Shown: positions 35,080 to 47,815, numbered from the stretch's first letter. The stretch: DNA of 64,000 nucleotides from Gemmataceae bacterium (GCA_901538445.1 LR594584.1:3821051-3885050), one strand, 5' to 3'. The notes: generated by a model not told the origin, from the letters alone. Numbers and translations are program-made.

Positions 35080-36006
35080 TCACCTGCGGTCGTCCGCGCG
35101 GGGGGCCGGGGCGGTCAGCCGCAGGCGGGCCCGCTGGGAGATCGCGACCACGGCCGGGTGCTTCAGCTTCCGCTCGACGGACACGGCGTAGAACTGCTCC
35201 CGCAGTCCGGTCGCCCGCCCGATCCGCTTCACCCCGTAGTGCCGACGCACGTCCCGCTCGGCCACGGCCGGCACCGCAAACGCCCCCTCGCCGGACCGCC
35301 CGAACGCCTTCAGCAGGGCGCTGTCCTCGAACTCGCCACGGACGACCGGGCGGATGCCCTGGGCGTCGAACCACTGGTCCAGCGACCGTCGGAGCGCGGT
35401 CCCCTCGGTCGGCAGGAGGAACGGGGCCCCGTCGAGCGACTTCGGGAACCCGGGCTTCAGCGCCTCGGCCAATTTCGGCGCCCCGACCACGGCCACCCCG
35501 CTCTCCCCCAACAGGTGGGTGTACACCTTCGCCTTGACGGTCGGCGGGAGCGGGGTGTCCGACAGCACCACGTCCAGGTTGTGGATGGTCAACTCGGCCG
35601 CCAGCCGGTCCAACTTGCCCTCGACGCACACCACCCGCACCGGCTCCGGCAGCCGCAAGGCCGGCTCGATCAGCAGGTGGGCGATCAGCTTGGGCATGAC
35701 GTCCACCACTCCCACCCGCAGACGGACCGGCTGGCCGACCGGGCGGCCGCTGACCATGTCCATTAGCTCGCGGCCGAGGGCGAAGATGTCGTCCGCGTAC
35801 CGGAACACCGCCCGCCCGGTCTCGGTCAGGGCCAGCCCGCGCCCGCTCTTCTCGAACAGCGGGGCCTTCATCGCCCGCTCCAATTCGCGGATCTGCCCGC
35901 TAATGGTCGGCTGGGACAGGTGCAGGACATCGCACGCGGCGGTCACGCTCCCCTCGCGGGCAACGACCCAAAAGTAGTGCAAGTGGTGGTAGTTCAGCCA
36001 GTCCAT
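35080..36006 (-). CDS. nhaR: LysR-family transcriptional regulator, NhaR type
   Basis: The N-terminus MDWLNYHHLHYFWVVAREGS, followed by the winged helix VTAACDVLHLSQPTISGQIR, is characteristic of NhaR, the Na+/H+-responsive LysR regulator. The 308 residues match the LysR length and the effector domain is complete (ends before a short Arg/Pro-rich tail). No nhaA antiporter gene is nearby. It is transcribed divergently from an HPF-BON-TerB-zinc finger run, which is its most likely local target. Confidence 0.88.
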   Translation of the reverse strand: MDWLNYHHLHYFWVVAREGSVTAACDVLHLSQPTISGQIRELERAMKAPLFEKSGRGLALTETGRAVFRYADDIFALGRELMDMVSGRPVGQPVRLRVGVVDVMPKLIAHLLIEPALRLPEPVRVVCVEGKLDRLAAELTIHNLDVVLSDTPLPPTVKAKVYTHLLGESGVAVVGAPKLAEALKPGFPKSLDGAPFLLPTEGTALRRSLDQWFDAQGIRPVVRGEFEDSALLKAFGRSGEGAFAVPAVAERDVRRHYGVKRIGRATGLREQFYAVSVERKLKHPAVVAISQRARLRLTAPAPRADDRR

Positions 36007-36139
36007 CGCCGCCCTCCGGGACGCATCGGGTTTTCCGTGATGAGTATAACAACTTATCGATCAAAGCTTTCCCTGCCCGGGGCGTATCAAGGGGGGGGTG
36101 GGGCGAGCGAACCCGAACACCGTTAACGGGGAGACGGCC
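36007..36139. promoter_or_regulatory. Divergent promoter region between nhaR-like and HPF genes
   Basis: The 133 bases contain an AT-rich core, GATGAGTATAACAACTTATC (36038-36057 approximately), in a GC-rich setting. TATAAC could be a -10 element for the plus-strand run. LysR regulators usually bind such shared regions, so autoregulation is likely. Confidence 0.45.
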
Positions 36140-36490
36140 ATGTGGGTGGAAGTCATCGGGCGGGGGGTGGAGGTGGACGAGGCGGTCCGGTACCGGGTCG
36201 AGCGGCGGCTCCGGTTCGCCCTCGGTCGGTTCGGCGGCGTGCTCGGCCGGGTGGCCGTCCACTCGGCCGACGTGAACGGCCCCCGGGGCGGTGTGGACAA
36301 GCAGTGCCGGGTGGTCGCCGACGTGACGGGGTGCGGGTACGGCCCGGTCGTCGTCCAGAACGCGGCCGCCGATCTGGCCGCCCTGATCGACCGGGCGGCG
36401 GACCGGGCCGGGCGGGCGGTCCGCCGCCGTATGAACCGCGCCCGGCTGTCCGGGTGGCGGGCCGCCCCCGCGGCCTCAGAAGGGAACTGA
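36140..36490 (+). CDS. Ribosome hibernation factor HPF/RaiA-like protein
   Basis: ATG 36140 follows GGGGAG. The 116-residue protein MWVEVIGRGVEVDEAVRYRV has the HPF layout: an early beta strand, a helix with the RVERRLRFALGRF pattern, strands ending in CRVVADVTG and a long C-terminal helix (AAADLAALIDRAADRAGRAV) with basic residues. It is short, without the C-terminal dimerisation domain of long HPF. HPF proteins bind 30S ribosomes and silence them under stress. It is the first gene of a small stress-like run. Confidence 0.75.
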   Translation: MWVEVIGRGVEVDEAVRYRVERRLRFALGRFGGVLGRVAVHSADVNGPRGGVDKQCRVVADVTGCGYGPVVVQNAAADLAALIDRAADRAGRAVRRRMNRARLSGWRAAPAASEGN

Positions 36491-36520
36491 CGGCCGCCGG
36501 CCGCCGCAGGAGGACCGGAC

Positions 36521-36742
36521 GTGGACGTCAAGCCGCTTGGGGGCGGCGAGGCCGAGCGCATTCGGCAGCTCGTCGTGGCCCGGTTCGGCGGCCGGGTCCG
36601 GGACTTCCGGGTGCTGGTACGCGGGAACGGCCTCGTGGTGCAAGGCCGGGTCGTCAGCTTCTACCCCAAGCAATTCATCCAGGAAACGGTGGTCCGGGCG
36701 ACCCCGTTCCTGGTCGTTTCCAACGATGTCGTGGTGGATTGA
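36521..36742 (+). CDS. BON-domain-like protein (73 aa)
   Basis: A GTG start at 36521 begins (M)DVKPLGGGEAERIRQLVVAR. The strand pattern VLVRGNGLVVQGRVVSFYPK and the final VVSNDVVVD fit a single BON domain, which binds lipids or regulatory ligands and is common in stress proteins. It has no signal peptide. It lies 30 bases after the HPF gene. AGGAGG just upstream supports the start. Confidence 0.7.
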   Translation: MDVKPLGGGEAERIRQLVVARFGGRVRDFRVLVRGNGLVVQGRVVSFYPKQFIQETVVRATPFLVVSNDVVVD

Positions 36743-36797
36743 CCCCGCCCGCCCCGGCGGCCGGACCCGATACCCTGTCCCCAAATGGGAGTCGAAC

Positions 36798-37172
36798 GTG
36801 CCCCAGTTACGCGCCCTGATGGAAAAGTTCCTGGCCGACGGCAAGATCGACGGCCGGGAGATCGACACCCTCGGCGAACTCCTCCCGCCGGACCGACCGG
36901 TCAGCCGGGCCGAGGCCGAGTTCCTGATCGAGATGCACAAGCGGGTCGAGCGCGTTACCCCGGCGTTCGAGCGGTTCTTCTACCGCGTGATCAAGCGGCA
37001 CGTCCTGGCCGACGGGGTCATCGACGCCCGTGAGGCCGCCTGGCTGCGGCGGATGATCCTGGCCGACGGCCGGGTGGACGAACGGGAGAAGAAGCTCCTG
37101 CGGGAACTGAAGGGCGAGGCCACCCGGGCCTCCCCGGAGTTCGAGGCACTGTTCGCGGAGTGCGTGAAGTAG
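36798..37172 (+). CDS. TerB-like tellurite-resistance/stress protein (124 aa)
   Basis: GTG 36798 follows GGGAG by six bases. The 124-residue all-helical protein contains two EF-hand-like loops, ADGKIDGREIDTLGEL and ADGVIDAREAAWLRRM, plus a third, ADGRVDEREKKLLREL. These Asp/Gly-rich helix-loop-helix repeats are typical of TerB/DjlA-type domains. TerB proteins bind metal ions and are tied to tellurite or phage stress. It is the third gene of the run. Confidence 0.75.
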   Translation: MPQLRALMEKFLADGKIDGREIDTLGELLPPDRPVSRAEAEFLIEMHKRVERVTPAFERFFYRVIKRHVLADGVIDAREAAWLRRMILADGRVDEREKKLLRELKGEATRASPEFEALFAECVK

Positions 37173-37235
37173 GCGTCGGAGGCTGGGTTGGTCGGGCGAT
37201 TCCGACGGCCTGTGAACCCCAACCGGAGACAACTC

Positions 37236-37529
37236 ATGAAGACGTGCCCCGTTTGTACCAGCGCTCTGATGGCGGCCGACCGCCAGGGGGTCGAGATCGA
37301 CCACTGCCCCCGCTGCCGCGGCGTGTGGCTCGACCGCGGCGAACTGGAGAAGATCATCGACCGGGCGGCCCAACATTATGGGGGGTACGACCGCGACGAC
37401 GACAGCGACTGGGGGGACGACCGACGGAAGTCCGGCGGGCACCCGCCCCAGCCCGGGTACCACCCCCAAGGGGGCTACCCGCCGAAGAAGAAAGAAGGAT
37501 TCTTCGCCCGGCTGTTCGACTTCGACTGA
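37236..37529 (+). CDS. TFIIB-type zinc-finger protein (97 aa)
   Basis: ATG 37236 follows GGAGA. The N-terminus MKTCPVCTSALMAADRQGVE and HCPRCRGVWLDRGELEKI form a zf-TFIIB zinc ribbon (two CxxC pairs). The following stretch is rich in Gly, Pro, Tyr and Asp, and the protein ends KKKEGFFARLFDFD. Such small proteins are widespread in bacteria with unknown role, often near stress genes. It is the last gene of the run before a 550-base gap. Confidence 0.85.
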   Translation: MKTCPVCTSALMAADRQGVEIDHCPRCRGVWLDRGELEKIIDRAAQHYGGYDRDDDSDWGDDRRKSGGHPPQPGYHPQGGYPPKKKEGFFARLFDFD

Positions 37530-38082
37530 CGACGCGGCCTGGCCGGCCTACGCCTTCGCCGCCCTCGGATCGCACCCCGGGGGCGGGTTGACCGATGGGC
37601 ACTGATCCTCGGCGTGTCGCTGGTCCCGTCGCAGAGGTCGAACCGGCAGTGGTCGTTCGCGGGCCCGCCGCCGGAGCGTGACGGCGTGCCCCGGCCGAAA
37701 CCCGAAACTCCAAGAGCCGAGGAGGGCGACCGAGGCCGGAACGGAACCTTCGCCGTGCGGGGCTGCCGTCGTCCTTGTCGTCCTTCCTGGGCCGCGCGAA
37801 CCGCAAGTTCGACCGGTGGACCGCCCTCGGCCTGGGTCCCGGGCTGGCGGCCGCCATGAAGCACTGTCAGGCCGTCTCCCACGTCCGGTCCGGCCACGAC
37901 GACGCCATGCGGCGGTCGTACCAGGATATCCGGAAGGTGTGGCCCGCCGGTGGGGGATCGTGCGGACGGCCATCTCTGCCGTCGTCGTCCGCACGTTCGC
38001 TCACAGCGACCAGGAGCTTGGCACTTGAGCCGCGGCCGGGGCCGCGACTACTAATGAGGCCGGTCGGCTGGAACGGGAGAGT
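37530..38082. other. Gene-poor stretch before the sensor-kinase gene
   Basis: These 553 bases hold no gene that I can support. A short plus-strand segment (FLGRANRKFDRWTALGLGPG to SYQDIRKVWP, about 37780-37950) looks faintly protein-like but has no start with a ribosome binding site. The GC content stays high. The promoter of the downstream kinase should lie near its right end. Confidence 0.35.
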
Positions 38083-42171
<4,089 letters not shown>

Positions 42172-42203
42172 GCCAAGTTCTGCGATCCGCGTGGTGGCCC
42201 CGT

Positions 42204-42530
42204 CGGCCCCCCGGGCGGCACCTGATCCTTGTGCCCGACGACGTCGTGCCGGGGCATCGTCTCCCGCACGACCTCGGTGCGGAACCCCGCCGCTCCGAGT
42301 TCCTTTGCGACCCGTGCCGGGTGCGGGCCGCATCGCCCTTCGGCGGACCCACCGCGGACACGACGGTGTGCTCCACCACCACGAACCGCCAGCCCCGCTT
42401 CAGCCCGATGCACACCTTCCGGGCGTGCGCCTCCCGTCCGGTGACGTGGTCCCAGGTGTCCAGCGTCAGGACGGCGTCCACGCCGGCGGGTTGTAGCTCG
42501 GGGTCATCGGGACCGACGTTTCCGGCCTGG
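42204..42530 (-). pseudogene. Frameshifted class I SAM methyltransferase remnant
   Basis: On the minus strand, one frame encodes AGVDAVLTLDTWDHVTGREA and LKRGWRFVVVEHTV, the end of a SAM methyltransferase fold. It then shifts frame near 42340 to continue as RVAKELGAAGFRTEVVRETM with PRHDVVGHKD at the end. The beginning overlaps the small lipoprotein gene (42466-42639), so the N-terminal half is absent. It seems the C-terminal part of a small methyltransferase that has lost its start and its reading frame. Confidence 0.6.
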
Positions 42531-42639
42531 TGATCGGTTCGTTGTTGACCGCGGACACGACAGCCTCCTTCCGCGGCTCGCACCCGGCGGTGCCGGCCGC
42601 GACAGCGGTTCCGAGTGAAAGAACGGTACGGTTCGTCAC
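42466..42639 (-). CDS. Small lipoprotein (57 aa)
   Basis: GTG 42639 (GGGGAG about nine bases upstream) begins (M)TNRTVLSLGTAVAAGTAGC, a lipoprotein signal with the cysteine at about residue 20. The mature part is a short 38-residue tail, EPRKEAVVSAVNNEPITRPE and an end rich in Pro. No family is known. Its 3' part overlaps the methyltransferase remnant, so the present gene could be a truncation of a longer fusion. Confidence 0.5.
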   Translation of the reverse strand: MTNRTVLSLGTAVAAGTAGCEPRKEAVVSAVNNEPITRPETSVPMTPSYNPPAWTPS

Positions 42640-42862
42640 GCGGACGCACTCCCCAGTTCGATACCGCACGGTACGCCACGCGAACCACGCGGGTCTTCCG
42701 GGTCCGTGCCGGCCGGGCGCGGAATCATGCAGTCCGCCGCGGCGACGAAGGCGAACGGCGTCGCCCCGGCGTCCGGGACTTGCGGTGCGCGCGGTGGATC
42801 CAGTATGACCGTGTTGTGCGAACCTCGCCGGAACAGCAAGGTCCGCGACCTGGGAGTGCGGA

Positions 42863-43597
42863 ATGACCGCCGAGGACGTTCGAACCACGTTGCAGGACCT
42901 GGCCTCGCCCGAAGCGGCGGCGCGGGCGACGCGGTTCTTCAAGACCGGGCCGGGGCAGTACGCCGAAGGTGACACGTTTATCGGGGTCACCGTGCCGGCG
43001 CTCCGCACGGTGGCCCGTGAGTTCCGGGCGCTGCCGCTGGACGAGGTCCGGTCGCTCCTCCACGCGCCGGTCCACGAGGAGCGGCGCGTGGCGCTCTTGA
43101 TCCTTGTGCTCCATGTGGCGAAGTGCGACGCAGCCCACCGGGAACGGGTCTACGACCTGTACCTGGGTAGCACCCGGTACATCAACAACTGGGACTTGGT
43201 GGACTGCTCGGCCCCGCAGGTCGTCGGCGGGTCCCTGTTGACCGGGCCGAAGGAGCCGCTGTACACGCTGGCGAAGTCGAAGAGCTTGTGGGAGCGGCGG
43301 ATCGGCATCGTCTCGACCCAGCACTTCGTCCGCCACGGGCGGTTCGCCGAGACGCTGGCGGTCAGCGAAATCCTCCTGGGGGACACGGAAGACCTGATCC
43401 ACAAGGCGACGGGCTGGACGCTCCGGGAGGTCGGCAAGAAGGACCGGTCGGTGCTCGAAGGGTTCCTGGACCGGCACGCGACCGCCATGCCCCGGACCAT
43501 GCTCCGGTACGCCATCGAGCGGTTCCGGCCCGAGCAACGGCGGGCCTACCTTCAAAAGAAGGCGAACCCGAGCAGGGACACGGCCGGTGGCGGTTGA
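42863..43597 (+). CDS. AlkD-like DNA alkylation repair protein
   Basis: The 244-residue all-helical protein is a typical AlkD HEAT-repeat protein: residues about 30-130 with FFKTGPGQYAEGDTFIGVTV and ALRTVAREFRALPLDEVRSL, then NNWDLVDCSAPQVVGG with the conserved Trp and Asp, and LIHKATGWTLREVGKKD near the end. AlkD removes 3- and 7-alkylated bases by an unusual base-unflipped mechanism. Length and key residues are complete. It stands alone between gene-poor stretches. Confidence 0.93.
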   Translation: MTAEDVRTTLQDLASPEAAARATRFFKTGPGQYAEGDTFIGVTVPALRTVAREFRALPLDEVRSLLHAPVHEERRVALLILVLHVAKCDAAHRERVYDLYLGSTRYINNWDLVDCSAPQVVGGSLLTGPKEPLYTLAKSKSLWERRIGIVSTQHFVRHGRFAETLAVSEILLGDTEDLIHKATGWTLREVGKKDRSVLEGFLDRHATAMPRTMLRYAIERFRPEQRRAYLQKKANPSRDTAGGG

Positions 43598-44200
43598 CGA
43601 GCCCCTCGGCGACGGTGACGACCAGGGCGGGCCCTGAAAGCTGCTCCCGGGAGTGTTCAGCTATCGCACAAGAAGCTTTACCCAGGGGCGAAATCGTCTC
43701 TGTGGCCTTCAGGCGGCCGCGGGGGCGAGAGTGGGGTAGGAGCCAGCGAACGGACAACCGCCCCGCCACGGGGCCGTTGAGGACTTGGAACGGGCCACGG
43801 GGTCGGTGTCATTCAAGTCGAGGTTCCTCGTCAGTTGAAGCGGGATGCGTTCCCGGGCACCTCACGCGAGCCGGCACTTCCCAAATCCGCTATTGGACTC
43901 CGGGCCGTCTTCGGCGTGACTCACGTACCCCGGCCCCGATGCGGCCGGCGTGCCCGTCGCACTCGCCCGGATGCCGGGCGTGGCTCGTGGTGGTCCGCGT
44001 GCCCCCGCACGTTCGGTGACACCTGCTTCCGGCAGACACCGGCTTGAAGACCGCCGCCGTGACGACGGCCACGACACGGAACCCATCACTCCCGGCCGGC
44101 CGTTTGCCCGAGGCGCGGGCCGCGTCTCTGTGCTGGCCCGACACCCCGTTCCGACGCGTGTCCGTTCCCTCTCCTGCAGAAAGCGACCCGGAGGTGGCCA
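43598..44200. other. Gene-poor stretch
   Basis: About 600 bases with no supported gene. Open frames here have out-of-frame composition (Arg/Pro/Gly-rich). A GACCCGGAGGTGGCC site at the right end introduces the decayed gene at 44201. Confidence 0.3.
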
Positions 44201-44505
44201 TGCCCCGGATGATCTTGGTCAACCTAAGTGAGGGCCAAGGATGTGGACCGGTTGGAGGTGTCGTCTGCCCACCTCGGGTTCTCGTACAGGCAGGTGGGTC
44301 AGCGACGCGACGGCCGACTGCGTGGTGGTCCGCGAGTACATCTTTGCCACGCCCCTGAGCATCCGCTGACCGCGGGCGAAGGAGTGTTCCACCCCCACGA
44401 GAGTGACCAGCCGCCGGGCTTGGAGGGGTGTACAACGGGCCAGACGAGAGCGTGGTCAAAAAGTACCTGGCGTTCCGCGAGGTCACCGACGAGGGGAGCG
44501 AGTAG
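44201..44505 (+). pseudogene. Decayed gene with a strong ribosome binding site and several frameshifts
   Basis: GGAGGTGGCC precedes ATG 44201, which begins MPRMILVNLSE. Protein-like sequence continues in other frames as AKDVDRLEVSSAHLGFSYRQ, then TADCVVVREYIFATPLSIR followed by a stop, and finally VYNGPDESVVKKYLAFREVT with a stop at 44503-44505. These four pieces on one strand and in order are the sign of a small gene that has picked up at least three frameshifts. The family is unknown. Confidence 0.45.
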
Positions 44506-44537
44506 GCCGAAACAGGCGCTACTGCGGTCGGCGGCGC

Positions 44538-45050
44538 ATGATTCGTTTCTGGGAGATCACGGTTGAGCGTGCCCCGCCGCTACAGAGCGGAATCGTTCGG
44601 CCAGGGGAGGGCTCGGGTGGAGGAGAGGGGCGTGAGCCGCTGGGGGCGAGGGCCCGTGAGCAGTTGGCCCGTAACCCGCTGTACCAACAGCCGGGCTGGG
44701 TTGTCGCCCACTCCCGGCTGCTCGCCGTGCTGCCGAACGCCGCCGAGCGGATCCCCGCCCAGTACCGCATGACCCCGGACCCGATCCTCGGGGCCGCTAC
44801 CGAAGCCGGCGTCCTGGTCGAGTCCGTCCTGCTGTTCAATCTTGGCGGGCACGCGGGTCACGCCCCAGTTGGTAAACCCCGACAGGCGCGGTCGCCCTGT
44901 TCGCCCCAGTTCGGTTCACAGCTCCCCTCGCCGGTCCGGTGTCTCCGTCACGCTCACCCGTCCCTGTCTTTTCCCCTCGTGGGTGTCTTTGGTCTTGCCC
45001 TCGCCACGCCCCACAGTGGCAGTGCGTTGTCACTCATTCAGTGGCAGTGA
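44538..45050 (+). CDS. Uncertain reading frame or remnant (171 aa)
   Basis: The frame starts MIRFWEITVERAPPLQSGIV at ATG 44538. Residues about 38-110 (EQLARNPLYQQPGWVVAHSR to SVLLFNLGGHAG) have natural composition; the rest looks like read-through. No ribosome binding site supports the start. It may be another part of a decayed locus. Confidence 0.25.
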   Translation: MIRFWEITVERAPPLQSGIVRPGEGSGGGEGREPLGARAREQLARNPLYQQPGWVVAHSRLLAVLPNAAERIPAQYRMTPDPILGAATEAGVLVESVLLFNLGGHAGHAPVGKPRQARSPCSPQFGSQLPSPVRCLRHAHPSLSFPLVGVFGLALATPHSGSALSLIQWQ

Positions 45051-45061
45051 GTTGTCACTCA
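45014..45061. repeat. Tandem pair of 23-bp repeats
   Basis: CAGTGGCAGTGCGTTGTCAC (45014-45033, continuing TCA) and the same sequence with one base changed (45039-45061) are separated by TT. The repeat overlaps the stop codon of the transposase-like remnant on the minus strand and may be its element end. Confidence 0.7.
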
Positions 45062-45286
45062 CGATGCCATGAACGTCTTGCCGCCGAACGCCACCTGCTT
45101 TCGCCACAGGTGGTCCACCGTTCGCCCGATCTTTGCCTCCAGGATCGCGTGGGCCTTCTTCGCGCCCCGCTTCTTCGACGCGCGCTGCATCCACGAGTTG
45201 GCCGCCGGGAACGAGCGCAGCATCAGCGACGCGGCCTCCGAGATCCGCCCCAGGTCGTCCGCCGTCCTCGTGCCGTCCTCGACCAC
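45059..45286 (-). pseudogene. C-terminal fragment of a transposase (IS110-like)
   Basis: The frame encodes about 75 residues, including GRISEAASLMLRSFPAANSW and KKRGAKKAHAILEAKIGR, then DHLWRKQVAFGGKTFMAS and a stop. The AxKKRGxKKAHAIL pattern is like the end of IS110-type transposases. The N-terminal part, with the catalytic residues, is absent. The family call is a guess. Confidence 0.4.
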
Positions 45287-45438
45287 GATGATCGCCTTTC
45301 AGCACCGAGCAGGTACGGTCACCCGGCCGGCGGCAATCGTGTCGGCCCTCACGTTGCTCCCCTCGCCACCGACCCCCTCGACGACGGCGACGATGTACAG
45401 CACGGCCCTCGACTTGAACAGCCCCCGGGTGTACTCCT

Positions 45439-46464
45439 CTAAGCAGCCAGCCGTAGTTCGTAGTCACATTTGTCCCGGAGCCGTTGTCGGTAGGTTTCGA
45501 ACCCGTCTTCGACGGCCTTGCGGAGATCGGCGCGGGTGGTGAAACTGCGGGTCGGCATCTCGTGGTGCTTGACCTGCTTGAACACCGACCCGATGCGGTT
45601 GAGTTCGGGGCTGTACGGCGGCAAGTAGTACAGGTAGACGCCGAGCTTCGCCAACCCCGGCCGGGCCGCCTTCACCACCTTGCTCGTGTGGATGCCGGCG
45701 TTGTCCAGCACCACCACACGCGGCACGTCGGCTCCCGGCAAGCGGTCCCGCAGGTAGGCCAGCAGGTCGTCGGACGTGAGCGTCCGCTCGAACGACACCG
45801 CGTCCGGGTACCGGGCCGATGGTTCGTAGGTGGCCAGGGCGTTCGCCCGCCGGCCCTGCGGGTACTCGTACTTGACCCGCTTCCGCTGCCGGGGCAGGCA
45901 CCACGAGTACCCGGTCGGCAGCGACGGGCGGAACCCGCTCTCGTCCAGGTCGAACAGCCTCAACCGGCCCGCCGCAACTTTTTTTTTCAAGCCGGCGAGG
46001 ACGGCCTCGGCCCGCTCGACCTTCTTGGGGTCTTGCTCGTGGCCGACGGTCTGGGCGGTCCGGCGGTAGCCGGCCTTCAAGAGGGCCAGATACCGGCGGG
46101 TCTGGCGGTGCCCGATGCCGACATCGGGGCCGAGGGCGTCGGCCAACTGCTGGGCGGTCCAGGTCCGGTCCTGGCCGAGCAACTCGGACAGTTTCCCGGT
46201 CACCCGTGCCCGGCGGCCGTGATCCGGGTCGGGACCAGGGGCAGCCGGGTAGAGCGCCTTGGTGCCCCGTGCGGCGAACCCCTTGATGGCCGAGCGGACC
46301 GTGTGTGGGTGGCGGTCCAGGTGTTCGGCGATCTTGGGCGGGGACCACCCGGCGGCCGACATCAGGACCATCTCCAGGCGGTCGCGGGACACGGCCGGCA
46401 GGTCGGTGCGGCGAAGGGCCTGGAGTTCGGCTCGTTGCGAATCAGTGAGTGAGGTGCGGAGCAT
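45439..46464 (-). CDS. IS630-family transposase (341 aa), copy B
   Basis: The protein is the same as copy A, with an intact frame, helix-turn-helix region, the DDE residues in LFDLDESGF, VVVLDNAGIH and YSPELNRIG, and a run of nine A in GLKKKVA. The stop codon TAG is again formed by the target-site TA and a flanking G (45439-45441 on the plus strand read in reverse). Two intact and matching copies suggest recent transposition. Confidence 0.92.
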   Translation of the reverse strand: MLRTSLTDSQRAELQALRRTDLPAVSRDRLEMVLMSAAGWSPPKIAEHLDRHPHTVRSAIKGFAARGTKALYPAAPGPDPDHGRRARVTGKLSELLGQDRTWTAQQLADALGPDVGIGHRQTRRYLALLKAGYRRTAQTVGHEQDPKKVERAEAVLAGLKKKVAAGRLRLFDLDESGFRPSLPTGYSWCLPRQRKRVKYEYPQGRRANALATYEPSARYPDAVSFERTLTSDDLLAYLRDRLPGADVPRVVVLDNAGIHTSKVVKAARPGLAKLGVYLYYLPPYSPELNRIGSVFKQVKHHEMPTRSFTTRADLRKAVEDGFETYRQRLRDKCDYELRLAA

Positions 46465-46495
46465 GAAACATTCTACGCATCCCCGGCGACGTGCT
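45442..46495 (-). mobile_element. IS630-family insertion sequence, type C, copy B (1054 bp)
   Basis: The element is flanked by TA (45440-45441 and 46496-46497) and has the same length and terminal sequences as copy A at 30490-31543, in the opposite orientation. Its ends are AGCAGCCAGCCG and, inverted, AGCACGTCGCCGG. It sits inside an hsdS gene (remnant 46498-46686). At least one synonymous base differs from copy A near the transposase stop (CGG against CGA). Confidence 0.9.
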
Positions 46496-46497
46496 TA

Positions 46498-46686
46498 GAG
46501 GCGATGGCCCGGACGCTATTCCGGTCGTGGTTCGTGGACTTCGATCCTGTGCGGGCCAGAGCAGACGGCCAAAAGCCTCAGGGCATGGACGGTGCCACCG
46601 CGAAGCTGTTCCCCGATTCGTTCGAGCCGTCCGCCCTCGGCCCGATCCCGAAGGGTTGGCGAGTTGGCCGACTCAGTGAAGTGATA
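46498..46686 (+). pseudogene. hsdS: hsdS fragment (type I restriction specificity subunit) between two IS elements
   Basis: The 63-codon fragment reads EAMARTLFRSWFVDFDPVRA, then DSFEPSALGPIPKGWRVGRL and SEVI at the right end. This is the well-known conserved spacer region and start of the second target-recognition domain of HsdS. Its left edge is cut by the type C element and its right edge by the type A element. No hsdM or hsdR was found in the window. The first codon before GAG would be CTA, using the TA of the IS junction. Confidence 0.85.
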
Positions 46687-47815
46687 CGGATCCCAGTTAA
46701 TAACTGCCGGGCGGGCAGTCGGGGCGTAGGATGGCGGTACCCGGTAGGAGACCGCCATGCACGTCGAGCCGCACCACACCCCTGACCAACTGGCCGAACT
46801 CGTCCGCGCCGAGCGCCGGGCGAAGGTCGCCCGCCGGTTGGGCGCCGTGCGGCTGGCCCTCCTCGGCCGCACCGCCCCGCAGGTCGCCGGGGAGGTGCTC
46901 CTGTCCGAGCGCCAGGTCCGCACGTGGGTCGCCCGGTACAACGCCGGCGGCACCGCCGCACTGGCCGACCGGCCCGGCCGCGGCCGCAGGGCCGCGCTGA
47001 CGGGCGACGAGGAGCGGCGGCTCCGGGACCGGCTCGCCGCCGGGCCGACCGAGGCCGACGGGGTGTGCACCCTGCGGGGCGAGGACGTCCGCCGCATCCT
47101 GGAGGCCGAGTTCGGCGTGGCCCGGTGCCTCCAGGCCGTGTACGACCTGCTGCACCGCCTCGGGTTCGAGCCCCTGCGGCCCCGGCCCCGCCACCCGGGG
47201 GCCGACCCGGCGGCCGCCGAGGAGTTCAAGAAAGCTTGCCGGCCCGCGTCGCCGAGGTCGCCCGCGCCCGCAAGGGCCGGCGGGTCGAGGTGTGGTTCGA
47301 GGACGAGGCGCGGTTCGGGCAGAAGGGGTCGCTGACGACCGTGTGGGCGCGGAGGGGCAGTCGCCCCACCGCCCCGAAGCAGGCCGCGTACGCCAACCTC
47401 CACGTCCTGACCGCGGTGTGCCCGGCGACCGGGCGGGCCGAGGGGCTGGTGGCCCCGCGGCTGAACACGGGCGTGGTGCAGACGTTCCTGGACCAGCTGT
47501 CGGCGACCGTCCCGCGGCGGACGCACGTGGTGCTGGTGTGGGACGGGGCCGGGTACCACGTGGCCAGGGCCCTGCGGGTGCCGGCGAACCTGACCGTGGT
47601 CACCCTGCCGCCGTACTCGCCGGAGCTGAGCCCGGTCGAGCGGCTGTGGCTGTACCTGCGGGGCCACCACTGGTCGAACCGCGTGTACCCGGACGTCGAC
47701 GCGGTGGAGGAGGCGGCCGTGGCCGGGTGGCGGGCCGTCTGCCTCCGCCCGGACAAGGTCAAATCCGTCTGCCGATGCGAGTACCTGACGGCCGGCAGTT
47801 ATTAACTGGGAAGCG
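46687..47815 (+). mobile_element. IS630-family insertion sequence, type A, copy 2 (1129 bp)
   Basis: The element has the same length and ends as copy 1 at 16063-17191 but the opposite orientation. It is flanked by TA at 46685-46686 and 47816-47817. The inner repeat TCCCAGTTAATAACTGCCGG is present at both ends. It interrupts the hsdS remnant on its left. Confidence 0.92.
46757..47805 (+). CDS. IS630-family transposase, made by -1 frameshifting (copy 2)
   Basis: The N-terminal frame runs from ATG 46757 with the helix-turn-helix SERQVRTWVARY. A -1 slip at TTCAAGAAAGC (about 47225) joins EEFKK to SLPARVAEV and the catalytic domain (WFEDEARF, VWDGAGYH, YSPELSPVER). The end lies in the terminal repeat at 47805. 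The translation matches copy 1 in both frames. Confidence 0.88.
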
